Source: Alphaproteobacteria bacterium (GTDB lineage Bacteria > Pseudomonadota > Alphaproteobacteria > Rickettsiales > UBA1997). From it: 11,800 nucleotides of DNA. A program made the translations under genes and the position numbers. The first letter of the stretch is position 1. Each line of letters begins with the position of its first letter. The stretch is from the NCBI GenBank assembly GCA_016869695.1, contig VGDN01000020.1, positions 1 through 11,800 of the forward strand, in the 5' to 3' direction. Shown here one piece after another: positions 1 through 5,838 of this stretch. The notes below the pieces were generated by a model. The model saw only the letters and a program-made list of their open reading frames with translations. It was not told the origin of the DNA and did not search any database.

Positions 1-613
1 AAATTTTATTGACCCTCAAGCCGCGCCAATATTGACTTGGTAAAAATATGTCTTTTTCCGTTACAACAAAATCAAGTCTCTGATCAGTATTGTCTATCGG
101 CAATATCTCCTCGAAGCGCTGAAAATCAAAGGCCAGACCAATCGCAATTAATCTCGGATTTTGCTTTCTTAGAAAATCTACCGTGCGATCAAAAAACCCT
201 CCACCCATGCCAAGCCTTGATAAATATGAGTCGAAGGCAAGTAGCGGCAAAACCAAAACATCGGGCAGAACTTTTTCTCCGGCATCTGGTTCAAGAATTT
301 CTGGAAAGAACTTACTTGGCTTAAACCCCGTCTCTGGTGCGCTCATCACAAATTCTAATGGCTGATCTTTGGCGATTATTTTTGGATAAGAGAAGGAAAT
401 ATTATTTTTTCTAAAATGCTCCGCGAGCATATCTGTCCTGGCTTCATTACCACTAGCTAAATACAGAGAAAAATTTCTCGCAGCGACTTTTGGCAAAATA
501 TTATGCAAAAAATTCTTGCAGATTTTTTGTGATCTCGCCCTTACCTCTCCTTGATTCAACTCAGCGCGCCTGGCTTTGAATATTTTTCGTAAACGCGCTT
601 TTTCCACTGACAT
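1..613 (-). CDS. 5-formyltetrahydrofolate cyclo-ligase, 3' end beyond the left edge
   Basis: This reading frame is open from an ATG at 613 to the left edge (204 complete codons, no stop), so the gene is partial at its C-terminus. The enzyme family (5-formyl-THF cyclo-ligase, also called 5,10-methenyl-THF synthetase) converts 5-formyl-THF to 5,10-methenyl-THF with ATP in the cytoplasm, salvaging folate. The diagnostic part is LGMGGGFFDR at residues 134-143 (family pattern G-x-G-G-G-[YF]-[YF]-D-R), preceded by the hydrophobic strand LPDVLVLPLLAFD and followed by IAIGLAFDFQ and RLDFVVTEKDIF, all usual for the family. The N-terminus MSVEKARLRKIFKARR also fits. Family members are usually about 180-200 residues, so only a short tail should be missing. 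The start is fixed by abutment: the upstream argJ stop TAG is immediately followed by this ATG. A weak AAGGA lies about 13 nt upstream. It is probably the last or a late gene of the trpB-trpA-argJ unit. Confidence 0.88.
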   Translation of the reverse strand, partial: MSVEKARLRKIFKARRAELNQGEVRARSQKICKNFLHNILPKVAARNFSLYLASGNEARTDMLAEHFRKNNISFSYPKIIAKDQPLEFVMSAPETGFKPSKFFPEILEPDAGEKVLPDVLVLPLLAFDSYLSRLGMGGGFFDRTVDFLRKQNPRLIAIGLAFDFQRFEEILPIDNTDQRLDFVVTEKDIFLPSQYWRGLRVNKI

Positions 614-1801
614 CTAAGTGCGATAATCCTTGTTAATCTTGATATATTCCTCGTTTAAGTCGCATGTCCACACCACCCATCTACTCGAGCCAATTCCGAG
701 ATTCACTGAGATTTTTACCTCTGCGCCGGTGAGGTATTTATGCACCAACTGCTCCACATAATCCGGATGTTTCATGCCGTCTTTGGTAATTGGATGATCG
801 CCGATTTTAACGATGATTTTTTCCGGCGAGGCCTCATCGCAAGACTTGCCAACCGCCATCACAATACGCCCCCAATTTGGATCGGCAGCAGCAATTGCAG
901 TTTTTACCAAAGGAGAATTAGCGATCGAAAATGCCACGCACTTGGCTTGTTCATTGGTGCGCGCCCCTTCCACTTCAACTTCGATTAGCTTCTTCGCCCC
1001 CTCGCCATCAACCACGATCTTCTTTGCCAGCTCTAGAGCCAGCTCATTTAGCACATATTTAAACTCAGAAAGTTCTGGCGCATGAGAGTCAGTAATTTCG
1101 TGATTTCCTGCAACTTTTGTCGCGAAAAATAAAACCGTGTCGTTCGTTGACTGGTCTGAATCGACGGTGATTGCATTAAAGCTGTGCTCAGCAGTTTCTT
1201 TGAGCAAAATCTGTAGAGTTTTTGAGCAGATATTCGCGTCGGTAAAAATGTAACCGAGCATCGTCGCCATGTTTGGCGCGATCATTCCCGAGCCTTTAGC
1301 AAAGCCGATTAGCGAGATATTTTTATCGCCGATTTTACATGTCCTGCTCACCATTTTCATCTTGGTATCAGTAGTCATGATCGCCTGCGCGGCCTTATTC
1401 CACGCCGCTTCATCACTGGAAAAATTCTGCGTCATTTGTGGAATCGCTACCTTTATCAACTCAACCTTAAGTCTCTCTCCAATCACACCTGTTGATGAAA
1501 CAAATACCTCATTAGCACTACAGCCAAGCTCATTTGCAACCTTGTTAGCAGTTTTAACAACCGCCTCTTCCCCCTCTTTTCCAGTAAAGGCATTGGCGTT
1601 TCCGGCGTTGACAATAAGGGCACGAGCGACTCCTGCTTTGACATTTTTCTTACACCAAACAACTGGCGCCGCCGGCATTGATGAAGTCGTAAAAACCCCG
1701 GCAATACTGGCTGGCTGATCAAATACGATGAGCAAAAGATCGTCCCGATTTTTATATTTTAGACCACAGTTAGTAGTGCTGATTTTTATTCCTTTAAGCA
1801 T
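614..1801 (-). CDS. argJ: Bifunctional ornithine acetyltransferase / glutamate N-acetyltransferase ArgJ
   Basis: ArgJ moves the acetyl group from N-acetylornithine to glutamate in the cyclic arginine pathway; many versions also make N-acetylglutamate from acetyl-CoA. The 395-residue product has the family's usual length. The self-cleavage and nucleophile motif is visible as KGSGMIAPNMATML, with the catalytic threonine at residue 180; cleavage before it would give alpha and beta chains. The oxyanion-hole pair is in SSTGVIGE (T104, G105). LIVNAGNANAFTG, the region around DPNWGRI and the C-terminal WTCDLNEEYIKINKDYRT ending are all typical. The ATG lies inside the end of trpA (16-nt overlap), with a good AGGAG ribosome site at 1810-1814, so its translation is probably coupled to trpA. 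Its stop directly abuts the cyclo-ligase start. Whether this copy is mono- or bifunctional cannot be read from the sequence. Confidence 0.96.
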   Translation of the reverse strand: MLKGIKISTTNCGLKYKNRDDLLLIVFDQPASIAGVFTTSSMPAAPVVWCKKNVKAGVARALIVNAGNANAFTGKEGEEAVVKTANKVANELGCSANEVFVSSTGVIGERLKVELIKVAIPQMTQNFSSDEAAWNKAAQAIMTTDTKMKMVSRTCKIGDKNISLIGFAKGSGMIAPNMATMLGYIFTDANICSKTLQILLKETAEHSFNAITVDSDQSTNDTVLFFATKVAGNHEITDSHAPELSEFKYVLNELALELAKKIVVDGEGAKKLIEVEVEGARTNEQAKCVAFSIANSPLVKTAIAAADPNWGRIVMAVGKSCDEASPEKIIVKIGDHPITKDGMKHPDYVEQLVHKYLTGAEVKISVNLGIGSSRWVVWTCDLNEEYIKINKDYRT

Positions 1802-2760
1802 TTTGCGAACTCCTGAATTTTATTGATTACTGCTAAAACTGATTTCTTTTCGGCCATTTCTTTGACTAGCACCGATCCTACAACCACAGCGTCGGCGCCG
1901 ATTTGTGAAAATTCTCTAACTTGCTTTGCCGTTTGAATTCCAAAGCCGATGGCGATTGGCAGATCAGAGATTTTTTTCAAATTTTCTAAGTTTTTCTTAT
2001 TGTCGCGAGCGTTGGCAAGAGTAGTGCCGGTGATGCCAAGCATTGAGATTAAATATAAAAATCCGCCAGCATTTTTGGCAATCTTTTTGCTACGAGAAAT
2101 GTCGGTTGTGGGCGCGACTAGCCTTATTAGATCAAGATTTGTTTTAGAAAAATTTAGCAGGATTTCACCCTCCTCTTCCGGAGGTAAATCAACAATCAAA
2201 AAGCCGTCAACCCCTGACTTCTCTGCTTCAGCAAAGAGTTTATTTAACCCAAATCCGTCATTAGAGTCACCACGATCTCGCGCTAAGCCATGATTATGCT
2301 GGCTCGGACCCCGAACCGCACCGACAGCGTATTTATCATACGGTGAGGAGCGGAAGCGCAGAGCCGAGTCAGCAGAATTCTGGCTTAGGTAGCTAGAGTG
2401 TGGTGACTCTAGTGACGGATTTGGGTTCAGTCCAAATTTTAGGATTGGGTTGTAGTAACTCATCAAAATCAGTGGCGTTTCTTGGTCAGTTTCTCTGAAT
2501 TCAGAAACCATCTTTAGGGTTTTCTTTAAGGTCATACCACCAGCAATAGCACGCTTTGCCGCCATTTCGATGATCGGCCCATCTCCAGCAGGATCAAGAA
2601 AAGGTACGCCAAGTTCAATCACATCCACACCCGCTGCTGGCATGGCCTTAAGCGTTGCAAGCGAAGTTTCATAATCCGGATCGCCAGCACAAATATAGGC
2701 CACAAGTCCGCATTTCCTCTGAGCGCGCAAGGTTTTGAATTTTTTTCCGATTCGTTTCAC
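1786..2760 (-). CDS. trpA: Tryptophan synthase alpha chain with a 61-residue in-frame insertion
   Basis: TrpA cleaves indole-3-glycerol phosphate to indole and glyceraldehyde-3-phosphate and passes indole to TrpB. The catalytic residues are present: Glu49 in DVIELGVPF and Asp60 in FLDPAGDGP, with the same numbering as the E. coli enzyme. [50 protein letters not shown] and [11 protein letters not shown] follow the TIM-barrel order. The protein is 324 residues, while the family is usually about 265. The excess is residues 113-173, a Ser/Asn/Gly-rich stretch between KFGLN and [10 protein letters not shown] encoded by a palindromic repeat (2246-2427). Removing 61 codons restores [15 protein letters not shown] and a 263-residue protein. 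The repeat keeps the frame open and adds no stop. The start is GTG, overlapping the trpB TGA in GTGA. Inference: the insertion sits in a surface loop before the strand leading to DLPPEE and may be tolerated; activity is unproven. Confidence 0.95.
   Translation of the reverse strand: MKRIGKKFKTLRAQRKCGLVAYICAGDPDYETSLATLKAMPAAGVDVIELGVPFLDPAGDGPIIEMAAKRAIAGGMTLKKTLKMVSEFRETDQETPLILMSYYNPILKFGLNPNPSLESPHSSYLSQNSADSALRFRSSPYDKYAVGAVRGPSQHNHGLARDRGDSNDGFGLNKLFAEAEKSGVDGFLIVDLPPEEEGEILLNFSKTNLDLIRLVAPTTDISRSKKIAKNAGGFLYLISMLGITGTTLANARDNKKNLENLKKISDLPIAIGFGIQTAKQVREFSQIGADAVVVGSVLVKEMAEKKSVLAVINKIQEFAKCLKE
2246..2427. repeat. Palindromic element inserted in frame in trpA
   Basis: The outer arms 2246-2273 and 2400-2427 are inverted copies of 28 nt with one mismatch (position 2261). 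Inside them, 2284-2307 and 2364-2387 pair again over 24 nt with about four mismatches, offset by two bases. At the centre GTAT (2329-2332) and ATAC (2338-2341) flank a 5-nt loop. The whole segment is therefore one long imperfect hairpin. The net gain in the gene is 183 bp (about 2242-2424), a multiple of three. This organisation resembles Rickettsia palindromic elements, which insert in frame in protein genes, and also a small non-autonomous MITE-like element. No convincing target-site duplication is visible. I cannot assign it to a named family, and no second copy is present in this window. Confidence 0.9.
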
Positions 2761-3908
2761 AGTCTGACTCCAAGATGTTTTGCAACCGTCGTGATGTCTT
2801 TATCCCCGCGGCCAGAGAGGTTCACGATGATGCTTTGATTCTTCTTCATTTTCTTAGCAAGTTTGCAGGCGAAGGCTATGGCATGAGATGACTCTAGGGC
2901 CGGAATAATACCTTCTATTTTACATAAAAGTTGAAATGCCTCGAGCGCCTCTTCGTCTGTAGCGCTAACATATTCTACACGTTTTGTCTCATGAAGATAA
3001 GCATGCTCCGGACCAATGCCAGGATAGTCCAAACCGGCTGAAATCGAGTGCGCGTCTTGAATCTGACCATCTTCATCCTGCAAGAAAAATGTCTTATTGC
3101 CGTGTAAAACTGCAGTCGATCCAGCGTTGATTGACGCAGCTCCGGCAGCTTCAACACCAAAAATTCTTACCTTATCTTTGAGGAATGGATGGAATAAACC
3201 AATCGCATTTGATCCGCCGCCGATACACGCAACTAGCACATCTGGAAGCTTTCTCTCCACCTTCTTAAACTGCCGCTTTGCCTCTCTACCGATGATTGCA
3301 TGAAAGTCACGAACCATTGTGGGATATGGGTGTGGGCCGGCAACAGTGCCGAGGAGGTAGTAAGTGTCGCGCGCATTTTTGATCCAATCACGCATCGCTT
3401 CATTGATCGCATTCTTCAGGCTTTGCGAGCCCGTCTCAACTGGCCGCACTTCAGCGCCTAACAACTTCATCCGAAACACGTTTGGCGATTGCCGCTCAAC
3501 ATCTTTTGCGCCCATGTAAACAACACAGGGTAGAGAAAAAAGTGCACAAACTGTCGCGGTAGCAACTCCGTGCTGACCCGCTCCCGTCTCAGCAATGATA
3601 CGCTTCTTCCCCATTCTCTTCGCGAGCAAAATCTGGCCGATGCAATTGTTAATTTTATGCGAACCAGTGTGGTTTAGTTCGTCTCGTTTGAGATAAATTT
3701 TGGCTCCACCGATTTTAGCAGTAAGCCTTGATGCCAGATATAGCGGGCTCGGACGACCAACATAATACTGCATGTAATAGTCAAATTCCTGCCAAAATTT
3801 TCTGTCCTTCTTCGCTTTTTCATAAGCCGCAGAAAGCTCTAGCACCGCTGGCATCAAGGTCTCAGCAACATATTGGCCACCGAAGGAACCGAAATATTTT
3901 TTCATCAT
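2757..3908 (-). CDS. trpB: Tryptophan synthase beta chain
   Basis: TrpB is the pyridoxal-phosphate subunit that condenses indole with serine to give tryptophan in an alpha2-beta2 complex with TrpA. Counted from the ATG at 3908 the protein is 383 residues. It shows [16 protein letters not shown] at the N-terminus, the PLP lysine in [10 protein letters not shown] (Lys85), [10 protein letters not shown] with the catalytic glutamate (Glu110), the phosphate-binding GGGSNA loop, [11 protein letters not shown], and NLSGRGDKD with the cofactor-contacting serine. Start choice: the frame stays open upstream to a TTG at 3950, but that would add a hydrophobic leader ([14 protein letters not shown]) translated from the degenerate repeat region. 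Family homology begins at the [11 protein letters not shown] double ATG (3908 or 3905). No clear Shine-Dalgarno precedes it. The stop TGA overlaps the trpA GTG start. It is the first visible gene of the minus-strand unit; trpF is not next to it. Confidence 0.96.
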   Translation of the reverse strand: MMKKYFGSFGGQYVAETLMPAVLELSAAYEKAKKDRKFWQEFDYYMQYYVGRPSPLYLASRLTAKIGGAKIYLKRDELNHTGSHKINNCIGQILLAKRMGKKRIIAETGAGQHGVATATVCALFSLPCVVYMGAKDVERQSPNVFRMKLLGAEVRPVETGSQSLKNAINEAMRDWIKNARDTYYLLGTVAGPHPYPTMVRDFHAIIGREAKRQFKKVERKLPDVLVACIGGGSNAIGLFHPFLKDKVRIFGVEAAGAASINAGSTAVLHGNKTFFLQDEDGQIQDAHSISAGLDYPGIGPEHAYLHETKRVEYVSATDEEALEAFQLLCKIEGIIPALESSHAIAFACKLAKKMKKNQSIIVNLSGRGDKDITTVAKHLGVRL

Positions 3909-3910
3909 TA

Positions 3911-4017
3911 GGAAGTAAGGGATGGGGAGTAAGGGATAAGCGAGGATCAAGTGATAAAAAATAAATGCTACGCGAAGCGCGAATGACTAATGATTACCGA
4001 CTAATAACTACCAACTT
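3911..4017. repeat. Degenerate 7-nt repeats flanking a small GC hairpin
   Basis: The trpB-mraZ intergenic region contains heptads in register. On the trpB side: AGTAAGG (3914), GATGGGG (3921), AGTAAGG (3928), GATAAGC (3935), GAGGATC (3942), AAGTGAT (3949). On the mraZ side: ATGACTA (3983), ATGATTA (3990), CCGACTA (3997), ATAACTA (4004), CCAACTT (4011). Between them CGCGAAGCGCG (3971-3981) can form a short hairpin (CGCG, loop AAG, CGCG). The two heptad blocks are loosely complementary to each other, so the whole may be an imperfect palindrome. It is not CRISPR: the units are too short and there are no spacers. Function unknown; probably a dispersed intergenic repeat. Confidence 0.6.
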
Positions 4018-4022
4018 CCCCA

Positions 4023-4051
4023 TTGACATCCCAGAATAACTCCACATTTTT
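4023..4051 (+). promoter_or_regulatory. Possible sigma70-type promoter for mraZ
   Basis: An exact TTGACA lies at 4023-4028. At usual spacing there is only a weak -10: CATTTT at 4045-4050 (16-nt spacer) or ATTTTT at 4046-4051 (17-nt spacer). Transcription would start just upstream of or inside the direct repeats and leave a short leader without a Shine-Dalgarno. The -35 match is seen directly; promoter activity is inferred. Confidence 0.4.
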
Positions 4052-4083
4052 CCGGATTATCCCAATTTTTTCCGGATTATCCC
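4047..4083 (+). promoter_or_regulatory. Two 17-nt direct repeats upstream of mraZ, possible MraZ operator
   Basis: TTTTTCCGGATTATCCC occurs at 4047-4063 and again, identical, at 4067-4083, with a 20-bp period (two helical turns), ending directly at the GTG start of mraZ. On the minus strand the repeats carry GGG-centred boxes: TGGG at 4061-4064 and CGGG at 4081-4084; TGGA at 4041-4044 and TGGG at 4030-4033 and 4019-4022 continue the phasing at 20, 11 and 11 bp. E. coli MraZ is known to bind repeated TGGG boxes spaced about one helical turn apart near its own promoter. The orientation here is opposite, so calling this an MraZ site is an inference. Confidence 0.45.
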
Positions 4084-4533
4084 GTGGCTTTGTTCCTCTC
4101 AACCTTCACAAACAAAATCGATGCAAAGGGGCGCGTATCAGTGCCAGCGCAGTTCCGTGCGTCTTTGGTGAATGAGAGCTTCTCGGGAATGGTTGTCTAC
4201 GAATCCTTTGTCAATGAGTGTGTCGAGGGCTGTGATATTGAGCGCATCAAGAAACTTTCCGAATCAATCGATAATCTCGATCCATTTTCTGAAGAGCGCG
4301 ACGCCTTTGCCACCGCGGTTCTCGGCGGCTCCATTCAACTTTCAATCGACTCAGATGGTCGCGTAATTCTTCCCGAAAGCCTGCTTAGAAAAGTTAATAT
4401 CAAGTCAGAAGCCACCTTTGTTGGCAAGGGCTCAACCTTTGAGATTTGGGAGCCAAAGCAGTTCGAAGAATATATGACGCGCGCCAAGAAAGATGCGAAG
4501 GCCAAACGCAATCTTTTGAAGGTCAGCAAATGA
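4084..4533 (+). CDS. mraZ: Transcriptional regulator MraZ
   Basis: MraZ is a ring-forming, SpoVT/AbrB-like DNA-binding protein that represses the dcw cluster, including its own promoter, in E. coli. The 149-residue product has both halves of the family: the first D-x-K-G-R motif in TNKIDAKGRVSVPAQFR (residues 10-25; D13, R17) and the second in SIDSDGRVILPESLL (D89, R93), followed by ATFVGKGSTFEIWEPKQFEEY. Length is normal. The GTG at 4084 gives MALFLSTFTNKID, which fits family N-termini; a TTG two codons later is a possible alternative. There is no recognisable Shine-Dalgarno, and the bases immediately upstream belong to a direct repeat, so repressor binding could overlap the translation start. 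It overlaps rsmH by 4 nt (ATGA), as expected for the first two dcw genes. Confidence 0.95.
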   Translation: MALFLSTFTNKIDAKGRVSVPAQFRASLVNESFSGMVVYESFVNECVEGCDIERIKKLSESIDNLDPFSEERDAFATAVLGGSIQLSIDSDGRVILPESLLRKVNIKSEATFVGKGSTFEIWEPKQFEEYMTRAKKDAKAKRNLLKVSK

Positions 4534-5450
4534 GCCACCAGTCAGTTCTACTTAGAGAAGTAATCTCCAATCTTCAGCCAAAAAACGGTGAGATTTATTT
4601 AGACGGAACATTCGGTGCTGGCGGCTATTCCCGCGCCATTCTTGAATCAGCGACATGTAAGCTTTATGCAATTGATCGCGACCAAACTGCACAAAAATTC
4701 GCTGCCGAACTTAACAAAAAATTCCCCGATCGCTTTGTTTTTTTGGCTGGCAAATTTTCGGATAGCGAAAGGCTTTTGCGTGATAAAAACATAACCGAGC
4801 TAGACGGGATGGTCTTCGACATTGGCGTCTCCTCAATGCAGCTCGATGATAAATCGCGTGGATTTTCTTTTGATTCCGATGCTCGTCTCGACATGCGCAT
4901 GGATCAAAATTCCTTTCCGAGCGCTTATGAAATAGTCAATGAAGCCAGCGAAAAAGAGCTCGCGCGCATCATTAAGGAATTCGGCGAAGAACCAAAAGCT
5001 AAGCAAATCGCTAAACACATTGTGATGGCACGTGCCATACAGCCAGTCTCTAGTTGCCGTGATTTGGCCGAGATAGCTCGATCTCTCTATCTTGGTTATT
5101 CAAAAACAGATCCGGCAACTAGAACCTTTCAAGCAATACGGATTGCCGTAAATCATGAGCTAGATGAGCTTAAATCAGCGCTTAACTCGAGCATCACCCT
5201 ACTCAAAAAAGGCGGACGTTTAGTTGTTGTATCATTTCATTCACTTGAGGATTCGATCGTCAAAAATTTTCTTAAAGAACAATCCGGCGCCAAGCAAACA
5301 TTCTCACGCTATCAGCCAGTTTTAGAGCAGCAGAATTCTCACAAAAATTTTCAGATAATCAGCAAATCAGCAATTTCGCCGAGCGAGGAGGAAGTGGCCG
5401 CCAACCCACGTGCCCGTTCGGCTAAAATGCGCGTGGCGGTTAGACTCTGA
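4530..5450 (+). CDS. rsmH: 16S rRNA (cytosine-1402-N4)-methyltransferase RsmH (MraW)
   Basis: RsmH methylates N4 of C1402 in 16S rRNA using S-adenosylmethionine, tuning decoding at the ribosomal P site. The 306-residue product begins MSHQSVLLREV and carries the SAM-binding motif YLDGTFGAGGYSRAIL (residues 23-38), AIDRDQTA (48-54), the MVFDIGVSSMQLDD block (94-107) with RGFSFDSDARLDMRMD after it, TFQAIRIAVNHELDEL (199-214), VVSFHSLEDSIVKNF (233-247) and the C-terminal NPRARSAKMRVAVR. Every canonical block is present. The frame is open further upstream inside mraZ to 4446, but the ATG at 4530, in the ATGA overlap with the mraZ stop and 7 nt after AAGG, matches the family N-terminus. Translation is probably coupled to mraZ. 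Only 1 nt separates it from ftsL. Confidence 0.97.
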   Translation: MSHQSVLLREVISNLQPKNGEIYLDGTFGAGGYSRAILESATCKLYAIDRDQTAQKFAAELNKKFPDRFVFLAGKFSDSERLLRDKNITELDGMVFDIGVSSMQLDDKSRGFSFDSDARLDMRMDQNSFPSAYEIVNEASEKELARIIKEFGEEPKAKQIAKHIVMARAIQPVSSCRDLAEIARSLYLGYSKTDPATRTFQAIRIAVNHELDELKSALNSSITLLKKGGRLVVVSFHSLEDSIVKNFLKEQSGAKQTFSRYQPVLEQQNSHKNFQIISKSAISPSEEEVAANPRARSAKMRVAVRL

Positions 5451-5451
5451 T

Positions 5452-5808
5452 ATGGGAAATAGAGTCGGATATATATTATTATCACTCACTATATTCAGCA
5501 TGATCATAATGTTCATTGTGCAGTCGAAGGTGGAAGCTCTGCAAGATGATATTATCAAAACCGAAGGTGAAATCGCCCTTTATCAAGACCAAATACAATT
5601 ACTCGAAGTTGAATGGGTATATTTAACCAGACCAGAAAGATTGAGAATATTAGCAACAAATTATCTGCAAAATAATGGATATGCCTTGGCTAGTCAGATT
5701 AAGGATATTGATAAGTTGGAGAAATATTACTTAGCTAATCATCATGAGGTTGAGGATAACAACAATATTGGCGCTGCAGAATATGAGTTGGCAAGGAACG
5801 AGATATAA
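5452..5808 (+). CDS. ftsL: Cell division protein FtsL-like
   Basis: FtsL is a small bitopic divisome protein that acts with FtsB and FtsQ to activate septal peptidoglycan synthesis. This 118-residue product has a short N-terminus, one membrane segment (about residues 6-24), a predicted coiled-coil (about 25-55, KVEALQDDIIKTEGEIALYQDQI), and the motif VEWVYLTRPERLRILATNYL (53-72), typical of alphaproteobacterial FtsL. The acidic, Asn-rich tail is not conserved in my recollection. The ATG at 5452, 1 nt after the rsmH stop, puts the membrane segment at the usual place; a start at 5410 inside rsmH would only add a charged leader. Position right after rsmH supports the call. The gene is noticeably more AT-rich than rsmH. 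The usual following gene, ftsI, is missing; a convergent kinase gene ends 30 bp away. Confidence 0.88.
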   Translation: MGNRVGYILLSLTIFSMIIMFIVQSKVEALQDDIIKTEGEIALYQDQIQLLEVEWVYLTRPERLRILATNYLQNNGYALASQIKDIDKLEKYYLANHHEVEDNNNIGAAEYELARNEI

Positions 5809-5838
5809 TTTATAGAGATTCAGGACTAAGTTATAGTA

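Noticed and set aside
1269..1718. 149-codon open frame on the plus strand inside argJ
   Set aside because: It is antisense to a fully conserved argJ and resembles no protein; it is a shadow of the real frame.
1949..2293. 114-codon plus-strand frame over trpA and one arm of the palindromic element
   Set aside because: It is antisense to trpA, has no recognisable motif and stops inside the repeat.
3909..3950. Longer trpB start at the TTG at 3950
   Set aside because: The extra 14 residues come from the heptad repeats and lie outside the family alignment; the double ATG at 3905-3908 fits better.
3911..4083. Possible CRISPR array in the repeat-rich intergenic region
   Set aside because: Units are 7 nt or two 17-nt copies without proper spacers, and no cas-like gene is nearby.
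4446..4529. Longer rsmH start inside mraZ
   Set aside because: It would add 28 unrelated residues; the ATG at 4530 has AAGG upstream, a 4-nt overlap with mraZ and the family N-terminus.
5809..5838. Terminator between the convergent ftsL and kinase genes
   Set aside because: No stem followed by a T-run is visible on either strand in the 30-bp gap.
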